Part shown: piece by piece, positions 54,025-64,000 of the stretch
Numbering within the stretch: the first letter of the stretch is position 1
Layout: each line of letters begins with the position of its first letter
From: an uncultured Pelagibacteraceae bacterium
GTDB lineage: Bacteria; Pseudomonadota; Alphaproteobacteria; Pelagibacterales; Pelagibacteraceae
Direction: 5' to 3'
Length of the DNA: 64,000 bases
NCBI GenBank assembly: GCA_902594335.1
Contig: CACJLY010000003.1
Location: forward strand, 62,001-126,000
The notes under the pieces: model-generated
What the model saw: the letters and a program-made list of their open reading frames with translations, nothing else
Told to the model about the DNA's origin: nothing
Database searches by the model: none
Translations under genes and position numbers: made by a program

Positions 54025-55232
54025 TCTCACAGCTAGAAAGAGAAGTTACATTTAGATTTTTAAGAACTAGAAAAAATGATGGTTTTTTAAATATCATCTC
54101 AATTTTTTCTTTTATAGGTATTTCATTAGGTGTTGCGGTTCTAATCATTGTTATGTCAGTGATGAATGGTTTTAGAACTGAATTAATAAGCAAGATCGTA
54201 GGTTTTAATGCTCATGCAGTAGTTCAACCATCAAATAAACCACTAGAATATATTCAAGATCTGGATTTGACAAAAAATATAATTTCAAATGATGGAGAAG
54301 CAATAATATTGAATAAAAATATTACGAAGGGTGTCTTCTTAAAAGGATATTTAGAAAGTGATTTTAGAAACCTTCAAATAGTAAAAAATAAAGAATTTTT
54401 TGGATCGCAAAACTTAAATGATAATAATATTTCAATTGGTAAGGAATTAAGCTTTAATTTAAATGTTGAGGTTGGTGACACAATTACAGTTATGTCCCCT
54501 GCAGGAATTCAAACTTTAGTTGGCACACTTCCAAAACAAGAAAACTTTAAAATAGTATCAATTTTTGATAGTGGTTTGTCAGACTTTAATGAAAATATTG
54601 CATATATTAATTTACAAACACTGGAGAATTTTTTTAATAAAAATAAAGAAGATAGGTTTTTAGAATTCTATTTTAAAGATCCAAAAAATATAGAAATTCA
54701 TAAAAAAAATTTAACAGCACTATTTCCAGATGAGATAGTTTATACTTGGTCAGACATGAATAAATCATTATTTTCAGCTTTGAAAGTAGAAAGAAATGTT
54801 ATGTTTATAATTTTATCTTTGATAATTATTGTTGCAGCATTTAATATAATATCTGGACTTACAATTTTAGTTAAAAATAAAACAAGAGATATAGGTATCC
54901 TAAAATCAATTGGGGTATCTAATAAATCCATAAAAAAAATTTTCTTTTTAGTTGGCTTTTTTATAGGGACATCAGCAACACTATTTGGGGTATTTGTTGG
55001 CACCCTTTTTTCAATTTATATAGAAAGTATTAGACAATTTATCTCAAATACGTTTGGTATTTCTCTTTTCCCAGAAGATATTTATATTTTAAATTCTTTG
55101 CCTAGTGAAATAAACATAAATTCAATAATAATAATCTCTCTTTGTTCAATAACTGCAACAATCTTAGTTTCAATATACCCGGCCTCAAAAGCATCTTCTT
55201 TAGATACAGTCAAAACTCTTAAATATGAATAA
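54021..55232 (+). CDS. lolC: lipoprotein-releasing ABC transporter permease LolC/E
   Basis: FLRTRKNDGFLNIISIFSFIGISLGVAVLIIVMSVMNGFR; TTG start overlapping proS stop. Confidence 0.92.
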   Translation: MISQLEREVTFRFLRTRKNDGFLNIISIFSFIGISLGVAVLIIVMSVMNGFRTELISKIVGFNAHAVVQPSNKPLEYIQDLDLTKNIISNDGEAIILNKNITKGVFLKGYLESDFRNLQIVKNKEFFGSQNLNDNNISIGKELSFNLNVEVGDTITVMSPAGIQTLVGTLPKQENFKIVSIFDSGLSDFNENIAYINLQTLENFFNKNKEDRFLEFYFKDPKNIEIHKKNLTALFPDEIVYTWSDMNKSLFSALKVERNVMFIILSLIIIVAAFNIISGLTILVKNKTRDIGILKSIGVSNKSIKKIFFLVGFFIGTSATLFGVFVGTLFSIYIESIRQFISNTFGISLFPEDIYILNSLPSEININSIIIISLCSITATILVSIYPASKASSLDTVKTLKYE

Positions 55233-55905
55233 TTATATTAAAATAAAAAATTTAACAAAAAAATATGATAAAAATAAATCTATAAAAGTTTTAAATGATA
55301 TCTCATTTAATTTTGAATCTGGAAAAACTTATTCTATTATGGGCCCGTCTGGATCAGGAAAATCAACTTTGCTAAATTTACTATCACTAATTGATCACCC
55401 CACTACTGGTTTAATAGAAATAAGTAGCAATAAAATAAAATCAAATAAAGTTGAAAATGATTTAATTAGAGCAAAGAAAATTGGAATTATTTATCAGGAC
55501 AAAAATCTATTGTCAGATTTTACAGCTTTAGAAAATGTATACTTGCCTAATTTACTAATTACTAAAGAAAAACAAAAGTCAGTAGATCTTGCAAAAAAAT
55601 TGATAAAAAATGTAGGTATGTCAACTAGAATAAATTATTTTCCTAATGAATTGTCTGGAGGTGAAAATCAACGTATAGCCATAGCTAGGGCATTAATTAA
55701 TGATCCTGATATTATTTTAGCCGATGAACCAACTGGAAGTCTAGATTCTGATAATGCAAAACTCATCTTTAAAACTCTATTTAATTTAAAAAATAAAAAT
55801 AGGATCATAATTTTTGCAACTCACAATAGATATTTTGCAAATATGGCAGATTGTAAAATTATGATGAATGATGGTAGTATACAAATCATCAATGCTGCAA
55901 CCTAA
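55225..55905 (+). CDS. lolD: lipoprotein-releasing ABC transporter ATP-binding protein LolD
   Basis: MGPSGSGKSTLLNLL Walker A; LSGGENQRIAIARAL; ADEPTGSLD. Confidence 0.94.
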   Translation: MNNYIKIKNLTKKYDKNKSIKVLNDISFNFESGKTYSIMGPSGSGKSTLLNLLSLIDHPTTGLIEISSNKIKSNKVENDLIRAKKIGIIYQDKNLLSDFTALENVYLPNLLITKEKQKSVDLAKKLIKNVGMSTRINYFPNELSGGENQRIAIARALINDPDIILADEPTGSLDSDNAKLIFKTLFNLKNKNRIIIFATHNRYFANMADCKIMMNDGSIQIINAAT

Positions 55906-58900
55906 AAAAAATTATTTTAACCATATTAAAATTCACTCCCAATATTCAATTTGTGAAGGTGCATTAAAAATTGAAAATCTTAAAGAATATTGCAAGAAGA
56001 ATAAAATACAATCTGTAGGCTTAAGTGATACTTATAATTTATCAGGCGCATTAGAATTTTCTGAAAATATTTCATCTGTAGGAACACAACCAATAATAGG
56101 ATCACAGATTCAATTCAAATTTAAAAACATTTATGGAGTTATTCCTTTAATTGCTAAAAACTCAAAAGGTTATCAAAATATAATTGAGCTTTCATCTAAA
56201 GCTTATTTAGAAAATCATAATAGTGATGAACCACATTGCTCCATTGGTGATTTGATAAATTACCATGAGGGCATAATACTATTGTCTGGTTCAATTAATA
56301 ATTTAATAGGTAAACTTTTTAACAAAGGTTTATTTGAAGATTTAGAGGAATTAATAACAATTCTAAATGGAAAATTTAGAGAAAATATCTATATAGAAAT
56401 TCAAAGACATGGAGATCAAAATGAAAAGCAATTTGAGAATTTTAATTTAAGTATTTCTCAAAAATATCAAATACCTATTATAGCCACTAATGAGGTTTAC
56501 TATCTGAATAAAGAAATGCATGAGGCACATGATGCTTTAATGTGTATTGGACAAAAAACATATATAAATGATCAAAAAAGAGTAAAACTTACTAATAATC
56601 ATTATTTAAAATCGTCAGATGAAATGTGTGAGATTTTTAAAGATCTACCTGAAGCATTAGAAAATAATTATAATTTGCCCTATAGATGTGATTTCAGACC
56701 TATTCCTTCTAAACCTATACTTCCCAGTATCAGTGAGGATGCAGCTAACATTGATGACAAGTTAAAAAATGACTCTTTAATAGGTTTAGAGGGAAAATTT
56801 ATAAATGATCCTGAACTAATAAGCAAAATATCAAATAATTATAAAACTAAAGAAACTTATAAAAATCGATTAACTCATGAAATAAAAATTATAACTGAGA
56901 TGAACTATTCAGGATATTTTTTGATAGTTTCAGACTATATAAAATGGGCAAAAAACAACAACATACCAGTTGGCCCTGGAAGAGGATCAGGGGCAGGTTC
57001 ATTAGTTGCCTGGTGTCTATCTATCACAGATGTTGATCCAATAAAATTTAATTTGATTTTCGAAAGATTTTTAAATCCAGATAGAATCTCTATGCCAGAT
57101 TTCGATATTGATTTTTGCGAGGAAAAAAGAGACCAAGTTTTTCAATACTTGACTACAAAATATAAAGATAGTGTGGCCCATATTATTACATTTGGAAAAC
57201 TTAAAGCTAGAATGGTTATAAGAGATGTTGGAAGAGTATTAGGGCTTCCATATGGTTTCATAGATAGTATTTGTAAAATGATACCTTTTGATCCATCAAG
57301 ACCCTTAAAGTTACAAGAAAGTATAAATGTTGAACCAAGATTACAAAAATTAATTAAGGAAGATAAAAGGGTTGCTCGTTTAATAGAACTGTCTCTAAAA
57401 CTTGAAGGATTGAATAGAAATGTGGCAACTCATGCTGCAGGAGTAGTTATAGCAGATAAAAAACTAACAGAAACTGTTCCATTGTATAAAGACTCATCTG
57501 CAGATTTATTATTACCTTCTACACAATTTGACATGTATTCAGCAGAAAATGCTGGATTAGTTAAATTTGACTTTTTAGGCTTAAAAACTTTAACGGTAAT
57601 CAACAAGACACAAAAACTTGTAGAAAAAAAACACCCAAATTTTAAAATTGAAACTATTAATTATGAAGATCAAAAAGTATTTAATCTTTTATCAAGTGGG
57701 AAAACAGTTGGATTATTTCAATTAGAGAGTTCTGGTATGAAAGATGCTTTAATCAACATGAAACCTAATCATTTGGAGGATATTATTGCATTAGTTGCTT
57801 TATATAGGCCTGGACCTATGAGCAATATCCCTATTTATAACGATTGCAAACATGGAAAGAGAGAGCCTGACTATTTACATCCTAAATTAGAGGAGATTTT
57901 AAAACCAACTTATGGTGTAATTATTTATCAAGAACAAGTTATGCAAATTGCTCAAGTATTATCTGGTTTTACTGCAGGTGAAGCAGACATATTAAGAAGA
58001 GCAATGGGTAAAAAAAAAAGGGCAGAACTTGAAAAACAAAAAGAAAGATTTGTTGAGGGTGCTTATAACAATGGAATTAGCAAAGATATAGCAGCTGGAA
58101 TTTTTTTAAAAATTGAGCCATTTGCTGAATATGGATTTAATAAAAGCCATGCAGCTGCATACGCAATAATAGCTTATCAAACTGCATTTTTAAAAACATA
58201 CTATCCACACGAGTTTTTTGCTGCTTCCATGTCTATGGAGCTTTCAAATCAAAAAAAATTGAGTGAATTTTATGAAGAGCTCAAAAGATTAAATATAAAT
58301 ATTATACGTCCGGATATAAATAAATGTTACGCAGATTTTACATCAGATGGTAAAAATTTTCTTTATGCACTTGGTGCAATAAAAAGTGTAGGATTTGAAG
58401 CAATATCAAAAATTGTAGAAGAGAGAGCTAAAAATGGTGAGTACAAAGATCTAACAGATTTTATAAATCGTGTTAATCCAAAAGATATAAATAAATTACA
58501 ATTAGAGGGTCTTGTAAAAGCAGGAGCTTTTGATAATTTAAATAAAAATAGACAATCTTTGCACAATTCAATACCTAATATTATTTTAAAATCAAAAAGT
58601 ATTTTTGAAAATAATTCAGCAAACCAAATCGATTTATTTCAAGAAGATAACGACGAAAATTATTTAAATATCATTGAGGATTGGAATGTAGATGTTAAAT
58701 TATCCAAAGAATTTGAAACACTGGGCTTTTTTATTTCTGACCATCCTCTAAATCAGTATAAGTCACTTTTTAATCAATATAATATTATCGATTTTGAAGA
58801 GTTTAATTCAAATGAAAATATTTTAAGTTCAAATATATCATCTACAATACTTAAGGTTCAAGAAAAGAAAACACAAAAAGGAACTTCCTATGCAATAATT

Positions 58901-59296
58901 AAATTTTCTGACTTATCAGGTGTGTTTGAGTTGTTTGTATTTTCAGATATTTTTGAAAACAACAGAGAAATACTCATTGAAGGTAATTCTGTCATGATTA
59001 CTCTAGTTAAAAATTACGTAGATGAAAACAAAATACAAAAAAAAATTAATATAAGAAAAATTATTTCTATGAAAGAGGTTATTGACAAGCCCTTTGATGA
59101 ACTAAAAATAAAAATTAAAAATATAGATGATATTACAAAAATTAATAAATTAAGTTTAGAAGAGGGTAAAACTAAAGTGATAATAGATGTTGAGGTTGAT
59201 AAAAAAATGATGTCTTTTCAACTAAATGAAAAAAGAAAAATAGATCATAAAATGCTAAATTTAATGAGAAATGAGAAAAATATTGATATTTTTTAA
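55892..59296 (+). CDS. dnaE: DNA polymerase III subunit alpha
   Basis: HIKIHSQYSICEG PHP domain; GPGRGSGAGSLVAWCL; PDFDIDFCEEKRDQV; start corrected to MLQPKKNYF (ATG 55892). Confidence 0.96.
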   Translation: MLQPKKNYFNHIKIHSQYSICEGALKIENLKEYCKKNKIQSVGLSDTYNLSGALEFSENISSVGTQPIIGSQIQFKFKNIYGVIPLIAKNSKGYQNIIELSSKAYLENHNSDEPHCSIGDLINYHEGIILLSGSINNLIGKLFNKGLFEDLEELITILNGKFRENIYIEIQRHGDQNEKQFENFNLSISQKYQIPIIATNEVYYLNKEMHEAHDALMCIGQKTYINDQKRVKLTNNHYLKSSDEMCEIFKDLPEALENNYNLPYRCDFRPIPSKPILPSISEDAANIDDKLKNDSLIGLEGKFINDPELISKISNNYKTKETYKNRLTHEIKIITEMNYSGYFLIVSDYIKWAKNNNIPVGPGRGSGAGSLVAWCLSITDVDPIKFNLIFERFLNPDRISMPDFDIDFCEEKRDQVFQYLTTKYKDSVAHIITFGKLKARMVIRDVGRVLGLPYGFIDSICKMIPFDPSRPLKLQESINVEPRLQKLIKEDKRVARLIELSLKLEGLNRNVATHAAGVVIADKKLTETVPLYKDSSADLLLPSTQFDMYSAENAGLVKFDFLGLKTLTVINKTQKLVEKKHPNFKIETINYEDQKVFNLLSSGKTVGLFQLESSGMKDALINMKPNHLEDIIALVALYRPGPMSNIPIYNDCKHGKREPDYLHPKLEEILKPTYGVIIYQEQVMQIAQVLSGFTAGEADILRRAMGKKKRAELEKQKERFVEGAYNNGISKDIAAGIFLKIEPFAEYGFNKSHAAAYAIIAYQTAFLKTYYPHEFFAASMSMELSNQKKLSEFYEELKRLNINIIRPDINKCYADFTSDGKNFLYALGAIKSVGFEAISKIVEERAKNGEYKDLTDFINRVNPKDINKLQLEGLVKAGAFDNLNKNRQSLHNSIPNIILKSKSIFENNSANQIDLFQEDNDENYLNIIEDWNVDVKLSKEFETLGFFISDHPLNQYKSLFNQYNIIDFEEFNSNENILSSNISSTILKVQEKKTQKGTSYAIIKFSDLSGVFELFVFSDIFENNREILIEGNSVMITLVKNYVDENKIQKKINIRKIISMKEVIDKPFDELKIKIKNIDDITKINKLSLEEGKTKVIIDVEVDKKMMSFQLNEKRKIDHKMLNLMRNEKNIDIF

Positions 59297-59350
59297 AAAA
59301 AACTTGTTTTTTTCTATTATTTTTGTAAATAGTCCATAAATTAACACGCA

Positions 59351-59412
59351 CACAATTTCTGGTTTTATACCTCCGGTCCTTTTTAGGCAGTAATTGTGGT
59401 GGCATAACCGGG
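59351..59412 (+). ncRNA. candidate rpsB 5' leader (cis-regulatory structured RNA) with pseudoknot
   Basis: Stem CACAATT 59351-59357 / AATTGTG 59392-59398; loop CCGGT 59373-59377 complementary to ACCGG 59407-59411 just before the rpsB ATG; locally GC-enriched. Confidence 0.7.
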
Positions 59413-59419
59413 AAAAAAT

Positions 59420-60208
59420 ATGAAAATACCAAATCTTACAATAGAACAATTACTAGAAGCTGGAGTTCATTTAGGCCATAAAACTTTAAGATGGAATCCG
59501 AAAATGAGGAAATTTATTTTTGGAAAAAGAGATTCTATTCATATAATAGATTTAACACAAACACTTGAGTTAACTAAAGTAGCTTTAGAAAAAGTCTATT
59601 CAACAATCTCATCAGGTGGGAAAATTTTGTTCATATCAACTAAAAAACAAGCATCAGAGGCAATAGCAGAACTTTCAAATGAAACTGATCAGTATTTTGT
59701 TAATTATAGATGGCTAGGAGGCATGCTTACAAATTGGGGAACAATATCTAACTCAATTAAAAAACTTGATAAAATAGAATCTGATTTAAAATCTGAGAAT
59801 AGAGGCTTTACTAAAAAGGAGTTATTAAAAATGAGTGGTCAGAGAGATAAATTACAAAGATCACTTGGTGGAATTTCAGCCATGAAAAAGATACCTGACT
59901 TAGTATTCATAATTGATACAAATTATGAATCTTTAGCAATTAAAGAGTCTGTTAAATTAGGTATTCCAATAGTTGCAATTTTAGATACAAATTCGAATCC
60001 AGATGGTATTGATTTTCCTATTCCTGGAAATGATGATGCTAGAAGATCTATTGATTTGTATTGCTCACTTTTAAAAGAAACAATTCTTAATGCTAAAAAA
60101 GAAGCACAACAAAATACAGCTGGTGAAAAGGATACTGAGACTTTAAAAAATGAAAATTCGAGTCCAGAAAAATCTAAAGAAGAGAAATTAGAAAAAAAAC
60201 TTAATTAA
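59420..60208 (+). CDS. rpsB: 30S ribosomal protein S2
   Basis: [36 protein letters not shown]. Confidence 0.97.
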   Translation: MKIPNLTIEQLLEAGVHLGHKTLRWNPKMRKFIFGKRDSIHIIDLTQTLELTKVALEKVYSTISSGGKILFISTKKQASEAIAELSNETDQYFVNYRWLGGMLTNWGTISNSIKKLDKIESDLKSENRGFTKKELLKMSGQRDKLQRSLGGISAMKKIPDLVFIIDTNYESLAIKESVKLGIPIVAILDTNSNPDGIDFPIPGNDDARRSIDLYCSLLKETILNAKKEAQQNTAGEKDTETLKNENSSPEKSKEEKLEKKLN

Positions 60209-60236
60209 AAAAATTAATTTTACTACAGGAAATGAA

Positions 60237-61088
60237 ATGAGTGATATAGAAAAAGTAAAACAATTAAGAAAATCTACAGGTGCTGGTTTTAAAGATTGCA
60301 ATTCTGCTTTAAAAGAGTCAAAAGGTGATTTAGATAAGGCGGCTGAAATCTTAAGAGTTAAAGGTATTGCTAAGGCTTCCAAAAAAATGTCCAGAAGTGC
60401 CACTGAAGGAGTTGTTGTTACATCTGGGGATGAAAAAAAAATGTCTTTAATAGAGGTAAATTGTGAAACTGATTTTGTTGCTAAAAACGATCATTTTATT
60501 GAATTTGTTAAAGAATTAAGTGAATTAAATAATCATCATTCTTCAAATATAGATGATTTAAAAAAATCTATAATGAAAAATAATAAAACTGTTGATGAAA
60601 ATCTAGTAGCCTTAATAGCAAAAATTGGAGAAAAAATTACAATTGGAAGAGTAAAAACTTTAGCTGATGAAAATTCAAGAAATTTTGCTTATCAACACTC
60701 AGTAATTAAAGATAATGTATCAAAATTAATTGTAATAGTATCTTTGAGTACAAATGATAAATCTGATAAAATTGATTTATTTGGAAAACAATTATCAATG
60801 CACATAGCAGCATCAAATCCAATAGCCTTAAATGCAGATCAGATCGATCAAGAAATCATAAATAAAGAGGTCAATTTGATTGAAGAAGAATTAAAAAATT
60901 CAGGTAAATCTGAGGATATAGCAAAGAAAATTAGCTTAGGTAAAATTAATAAATTTAAAGACGAAAACAGTTTAATGTCTCAAGATTGGGTAATGGAGCC
61001 CAAAATGAAGGTTAAAGATGTAATAAAAAACCTAGAAATTTCTAATTTACAAATCAACAAATTTATTAGGCTAAAAATAGGTGAGTAA
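60237..61088 (+). CDS. tsf: elongation factor Ts
   Basis: [32 protein letters not shown]. Confidence 0.97.
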   Translation: MSDIEKVKQLRKSTGAGFKDCNSALKESKGDLDKAAEILRVKGIAKASKKMSRSATEGVVVTSGDEKKMSLIEVNCETDFVAKNDHFIEFVKELSELNNHHSSNIDDLKKSIMKNNKTVDENLVALIAKIGEKITIGRVKTLADENSRNFAYQHSVIKDNVSKLIVIVSLSTNDKSDKIDLFGKQLSMHIAASNPIALNADQIDQEIINKEVNLIEEELKNSGKSEDIAKKISLGKINKFKDENSLMSQDWVMEPKMKVKDVIKNLEISNLQINKFIRLKIGE

Positions 61089-61639
61089 TGTTTGAAGAGT
61101 CGAAATATAACAATAAAATGTTAAAAACTTACGAAGTTTTTGAAAGTGAATTAAGTTCATTAAGAACAGGAAGAGCAAATGCAGGCATGTTAGATATTGT
61201 AAAAGTTGACGTCTATGGTCAAAAAATGCCAATTAATCAATTAGGCAGCATTACAACACCTGAACCTAGAAGTATAAATATACAGGTTTGGGATACAAAT
61301 AATGTAGCCTTAATAGACTCTGCAATTAAAAAGTCAGAGCTAGGTTTAAATCCGCAGATTGATGGTCAATTAATTAGATTGCCTGTACCTGATCTTAGTG
61401 AAGAAAGAAGATTTGAGATAAAAAAAATAATCAAATCTATGGGAGAGAAGTGTAAAGTTTCTATAAGAAATATAAGAAGAGAGGCAAACGATGAGTTAAA
61501 AAAACTTTTAAAAGATAAAGAAATTTCAGAGGATGAAGTTAAAAAAAAAGAAAAAATTATTCAAGATTATACCGATAGTCAAATAAAAGTTATTGAGGAT
61601 AGAGTTGTTACAAAAGAAAATGAAATAATGACAATATGA
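61088..61639 (+). CDS. frr: ribosome recycling factor
   Basis: SLRTGRANAGMLDIVKVDVYG; VSIRNIRREANDELKKL. Confidence 0.97.
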   Translation: MFEESKYNNKMLKTYEVFESELSSLRTGRANAGMLDIVKVDVYGQKMPINQLGSITTPEPRSINIQVWDTNNVALIDSAIKKSELGLNPQIDGQLIRLPVPDLSEERRFEIKKIIKSMGEKCKVSIRNIRREANDELKKLLKDKEISEDEVKKKEKIIQDYTDSQIKVIEDRVVTKENEIMTI

Positions 61640-62316
61640 TTTTGCCCAAACATGTAGCCATAATAATGGATGGCAATGGTAGATGGGGAATTAAAAAAAA
61701 AAATTCAAGAAATTATGGACATTCTAAAGGTATAGATGTCGTAGAAAATATTATTGAAGAAGCTGTATTAAAAAAAATAAAATACTTAACATTATTTACC
61801 TTTTCTACTGAAAACTGGAAAAGACCGAAAAGTGAAATTAAATTTTTAATGAGTATATTAGAAAATTATATTCAAAAAGAATTAAACAACTTAATAAAAA
61901 AAAGAATAAAGCTTAAAATAATTGGTAATTTAGAAAAGTTTCCAAAATCACTTAAATTAAAGCTTAGAAAAGCTGAAAAGTTAACTAAATTAAATAATAG
62001 GATTCAAATTACAATTGCTTTAAATTATGGGTCTAAAGAAGAAATAATAAATACTGTTAAAAGATTAAATAATTTATCTATCAGCGTTAATGAAAAAAGT
62101 ATATCAGAAAATTTATATACCAAAAATATACCAGACCCTGAAATTTTAATAAGAACAGGAAATAGAAATAGACTAAGTAATTTTATGTTATGGCAGTTAT
62201 CTTACACTGAAATTTATTTTGTAAGCAAACTTTGGCCTGATTTTACAAGGAAAGATTTCAGCAAAATAATTACAAATTTTCAAAAAGTTAAAAGAAATTT
62301 TGGTGGTATTAAATGA
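61636..62316 (+). CDS. uppS: isoprenyl (undecaprenyl) diphosphate synthase
   Basis: HVAIIMDGNGRWGIKK; YLTLFTFSTENWKRP. Confidence 0.96.
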   Translation: MILPKHVAIIMDGNGRWGIKKKNSRNYGHSKGIDVVENIIEEAVLKKIKYLTLFTFSTENWKRPKSEIKFLMSILENYIQKELNNLIKKRIKLKIIGNLEKFPKSLKLKLRKAEKLTKLNNRIQITIALNYGSKEEIINTVKRLNNLSISVNEKSISENLYTKNIPDPEILIRTGNRNRLSNFMLWQLSYTEIYFVSKLWPDFTRKDFSKIITNFQKVKRNFGGIK

Positions 62317-62966
62317 TTGAACTACTTAAAAGATTATTAACATCTTTCTTATTATTGATAATAATTTTTTTCTCTTTAAATGATGCAACAATTTTATTTT
62401 TTTTATTTTTAGCAATAAACTACTTTTCATTAATTGAATTTAATAATTTATTTAAAAAAATTTTTAAAAAAAAAAAACAATTTTATTTTCTCTCTTTTTT
62501 AGCTTGTGTGATTTATCTTTTCATATTTTCATTAATAATATGGAACTTTTTAGTTCCTTTTAGTATCAAAACTACAACATCTATAATTTTTATAGTATTA
62601 ATATGCATAACTACAGATATTGGAGGTTTTATATTTGGTAAACTTTTCGGAGGTAAAAAATTAACACAAATCAGTCCAAACAAAACTTACTCTGGTGTCT
62701 TTGGCTCCTTTTTCCTTTCAATAATTTCTGGTCATTTCTATTATATTTTTTTTAAAAACAATTTGCTATTAGAAATTCATTATTTAATTTTAATAACAAT
62801 AATTTCATTGATTTCACAATTTGGAGATTTAATTATTTCATTTCTTAAAAGAAAAGCAAATATTAAAGATTCAGGATCAATATTACCAGGGCATGGCGGA
62901 ATTTTAGATAGGATAGATGGTGTTTTAATTGCATTACCATTTGGATTAGTATTGACTTCTATTTGA
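62313..62966 (+). CDS. cdsA: phosphatidate cytidylyltransferase
   Basis: TDIGGFIFGKLFGGKKL...SPNKTYSGVFGS; ILPGHGGILDRIDGVL. Confidence 0.94.
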   Translation: MIELLKRLLTSFLLLIIIFFSLNDATILFFLFLAINYFSLIEFNNLFKKIFKKKKQFYFLSFLACVIYLFIFSLIIWNFLVPFSIKTTTSIIFIVLICITTDIGGFIFGKLFGGKKLTQISPNKTYSGVFGSFFLSIISGHFYYIFFKNNLLLEIHYLILITIISLISQFGDLIISFLKRKANIKDSGSILPGHGGILDRIDGVLIALPFGLVLTSI

Positions 62967-62968
62967 CA

Positions 62969-64000
62969 ATGACAAAAGATATTTTCTTATTAGGTTCTAC
63001 AGGATCAATTGGTAATACAGCATTAAAATTAATAAAAAAAGATAAATCAAATTTTAATGTAATATTATTAACTACCAATAAAAATGTTAAAAAGATTTAT
63101 AAACAAGCAATTCAATTTCGAGTAAAAAAAATAGTTATTTTTGATAAAAAAAGTTATTTAAATAATCTAAAAAAATTTGAAAATAAAAAAATAAAGGTTT
63201 TTCCAACAATTAAAGAAGCTCTTAAAAAAAATAAAAAAAAATCATTCTTAACTATAAATGGAATTTCTGGAATTGAGGGGCTTGAACCAACTTTAGATAT
63301 AATAAAGTATTCAAATAATCTAGCTATGGCAAATAAAGAGTCTATTATTTGTGGTTGGCAGTTTATAACTAAAGAATTAAAAAAAAGGAAAACAGGTTTT
63401 ATTCCTTTGGACTCTGAGCATTTTTCAATTTGGTCTCTTATAAAAAATGAAATTAAACAAAATATTAAAAAAATATATTTAACAGCATCAGGAGGTCCAT
63501 TTTTATATAAAGATCTAAAAAAAATTAAAAATATAAAACCTAAATTTGCATTGCGGCACCCAAATTGGAAAATGGGAAGAAAGATATCGATTGATTCTGC
63601 AACAATGATGAATAAAATTTTTGAAATTATTGAAGCAATTAAAATATTTAATATGGAAAGAAATAAATTTGATATATTAGTTCATCCAAAATCATATTTA
63701 CATGCAATAGTTAATTTCAAAAATGGACTAACAAAATTGCTAGCACACGAAACAACTATGGAAATTCCAATTGCAAACTCACTATATTTATTAGAAAATA
63801 ATTATGTACATAAAAATAGTAGCTTTAATTACAATAAATTAAATAGTTTAAATTTTGTGAAGCCAAAAATTAAAAATTTTCCTCTTTTAGAAATATTAAA
63901 TTATAGGTTCAAAAATACGTACTTTGAAGTAATTTTAGTATCGATAAATGATATGCTTGTTAAAAAATATCTTGCGAACAAAATTCCTTATATTTTTATA
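62969..64000 (+). CDS. dxr: 1-deoxy-D-xylulose 5-phosphate reductoisomerase, partial at window end
   Basis: Open frame from ATG 62969 to window end: LLGSTGSIGNTALKLI; MANKESIICGW; DSEHFSIW; absent from ORF track because no stop lies in the window. Confidence 0.95.
   Translation, partial: MTKDIFLLGSTGSIGNTALKLIKKDKSNFNVILLTTNKNVKKIYKQAIQFRVKKIVIFDKKSYLNNLKKFENKKIKVFPTIKEALKKNKKKSFLTINGISGIEGLEPTLDIIKYSNNLAMANKESIICGWQFITKELKKRKTGFIPLDSEHFSIWSLIKNEIKQNIKKIYLTASGGPFLYKDLKKIKNIKPKFALRHPNWKMGRKISIDSATMMNKIFEIIEAIKIFNMERNKFDILVHPKSYLHAIVNFKNGLTKLLAHETTMEIPIANSLYLLENNYVHKNSSFNYNKLNSLNFVKPKIKNFPLLEILNYRFKNTYFEVILVSINDMLVKKYLANKIPYIFI

Noticed and set aside
59172-59449. Minus-strand ORFs 59172..59432 and 59261..59449 over the rpsB leader
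   Set aside because: Antisense to dnaE end, leader and rpsB start; low-complexity Phe/Lys-rich translation is explained by the AT-rich RNA leader
1-64000. Mobile elements, CRISPR arrays, prophage, toxin-antitoxin or defence systems
   Set aside because: No repeat-spacer arrays, transposase/integrase motifs or recognisable defence genes seen on either strand; gene content is core and metabolic

Overview
The window is an AT-rich, densely packed chromosomal segment. Gene order, AT-driven Lys/Ile/Asn-rich proteins and very short intergenic gaps suggest SAR11/Pelagibacterales (alphaproteobacteria). Main blocks: tldD-tldE and small metabolic genes (1-7 kb); a minus-strand block with an M24 creatinase/DoeA-like hydrolase, MhpD-like hydratase, M23 peptidase, SDR, TerC and GMC oxidoreductase (7-13 kb); a plus-strand catabolic/transport block with PhyH, a Baeyer-Villiger-type FMO, an FKBP-rhodanese fusion, SDR, ALDH, HIBADH-like and a TRAP transporter (13-23 kb); EamA, NCS1 permease, Zn-ADH, DUF3047, a frameshifted ybgC thioesterase, UDGb and small membrane proteins (23-29.5 kb); tRNA-Leu-tig-clpP-clpX-lon-tRNA-Val-tRNA-Asp-nuoA-N (29.6-49.8 kb); birA-coaX-rnj-proS-lolC-lolD-dnaE (49.8-59.3 kb); rpsB leader-rpsB-tsf-frr-uppS-cdsA-dxr, with dxr running off the end (59.3-64 kb). 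I saw no mobile elements, CRISPR arrays, phage genes or defence islands. The best items for follow-up are the rpsB leader with a visible pseudoknot, the ybgC single-base frameshift, the FKBP-pseudo-rhodanese fusion, two unlisted small membrane proteins, a GC-elevated orphan ORF, a terminator inside the TRAP operon, a 10-nt tRNA-Leu/tig junction, and the missing pyrH and hupB in otherwise conserved clusters. I did not find convincing evidence for a wholly new multi-gene system.
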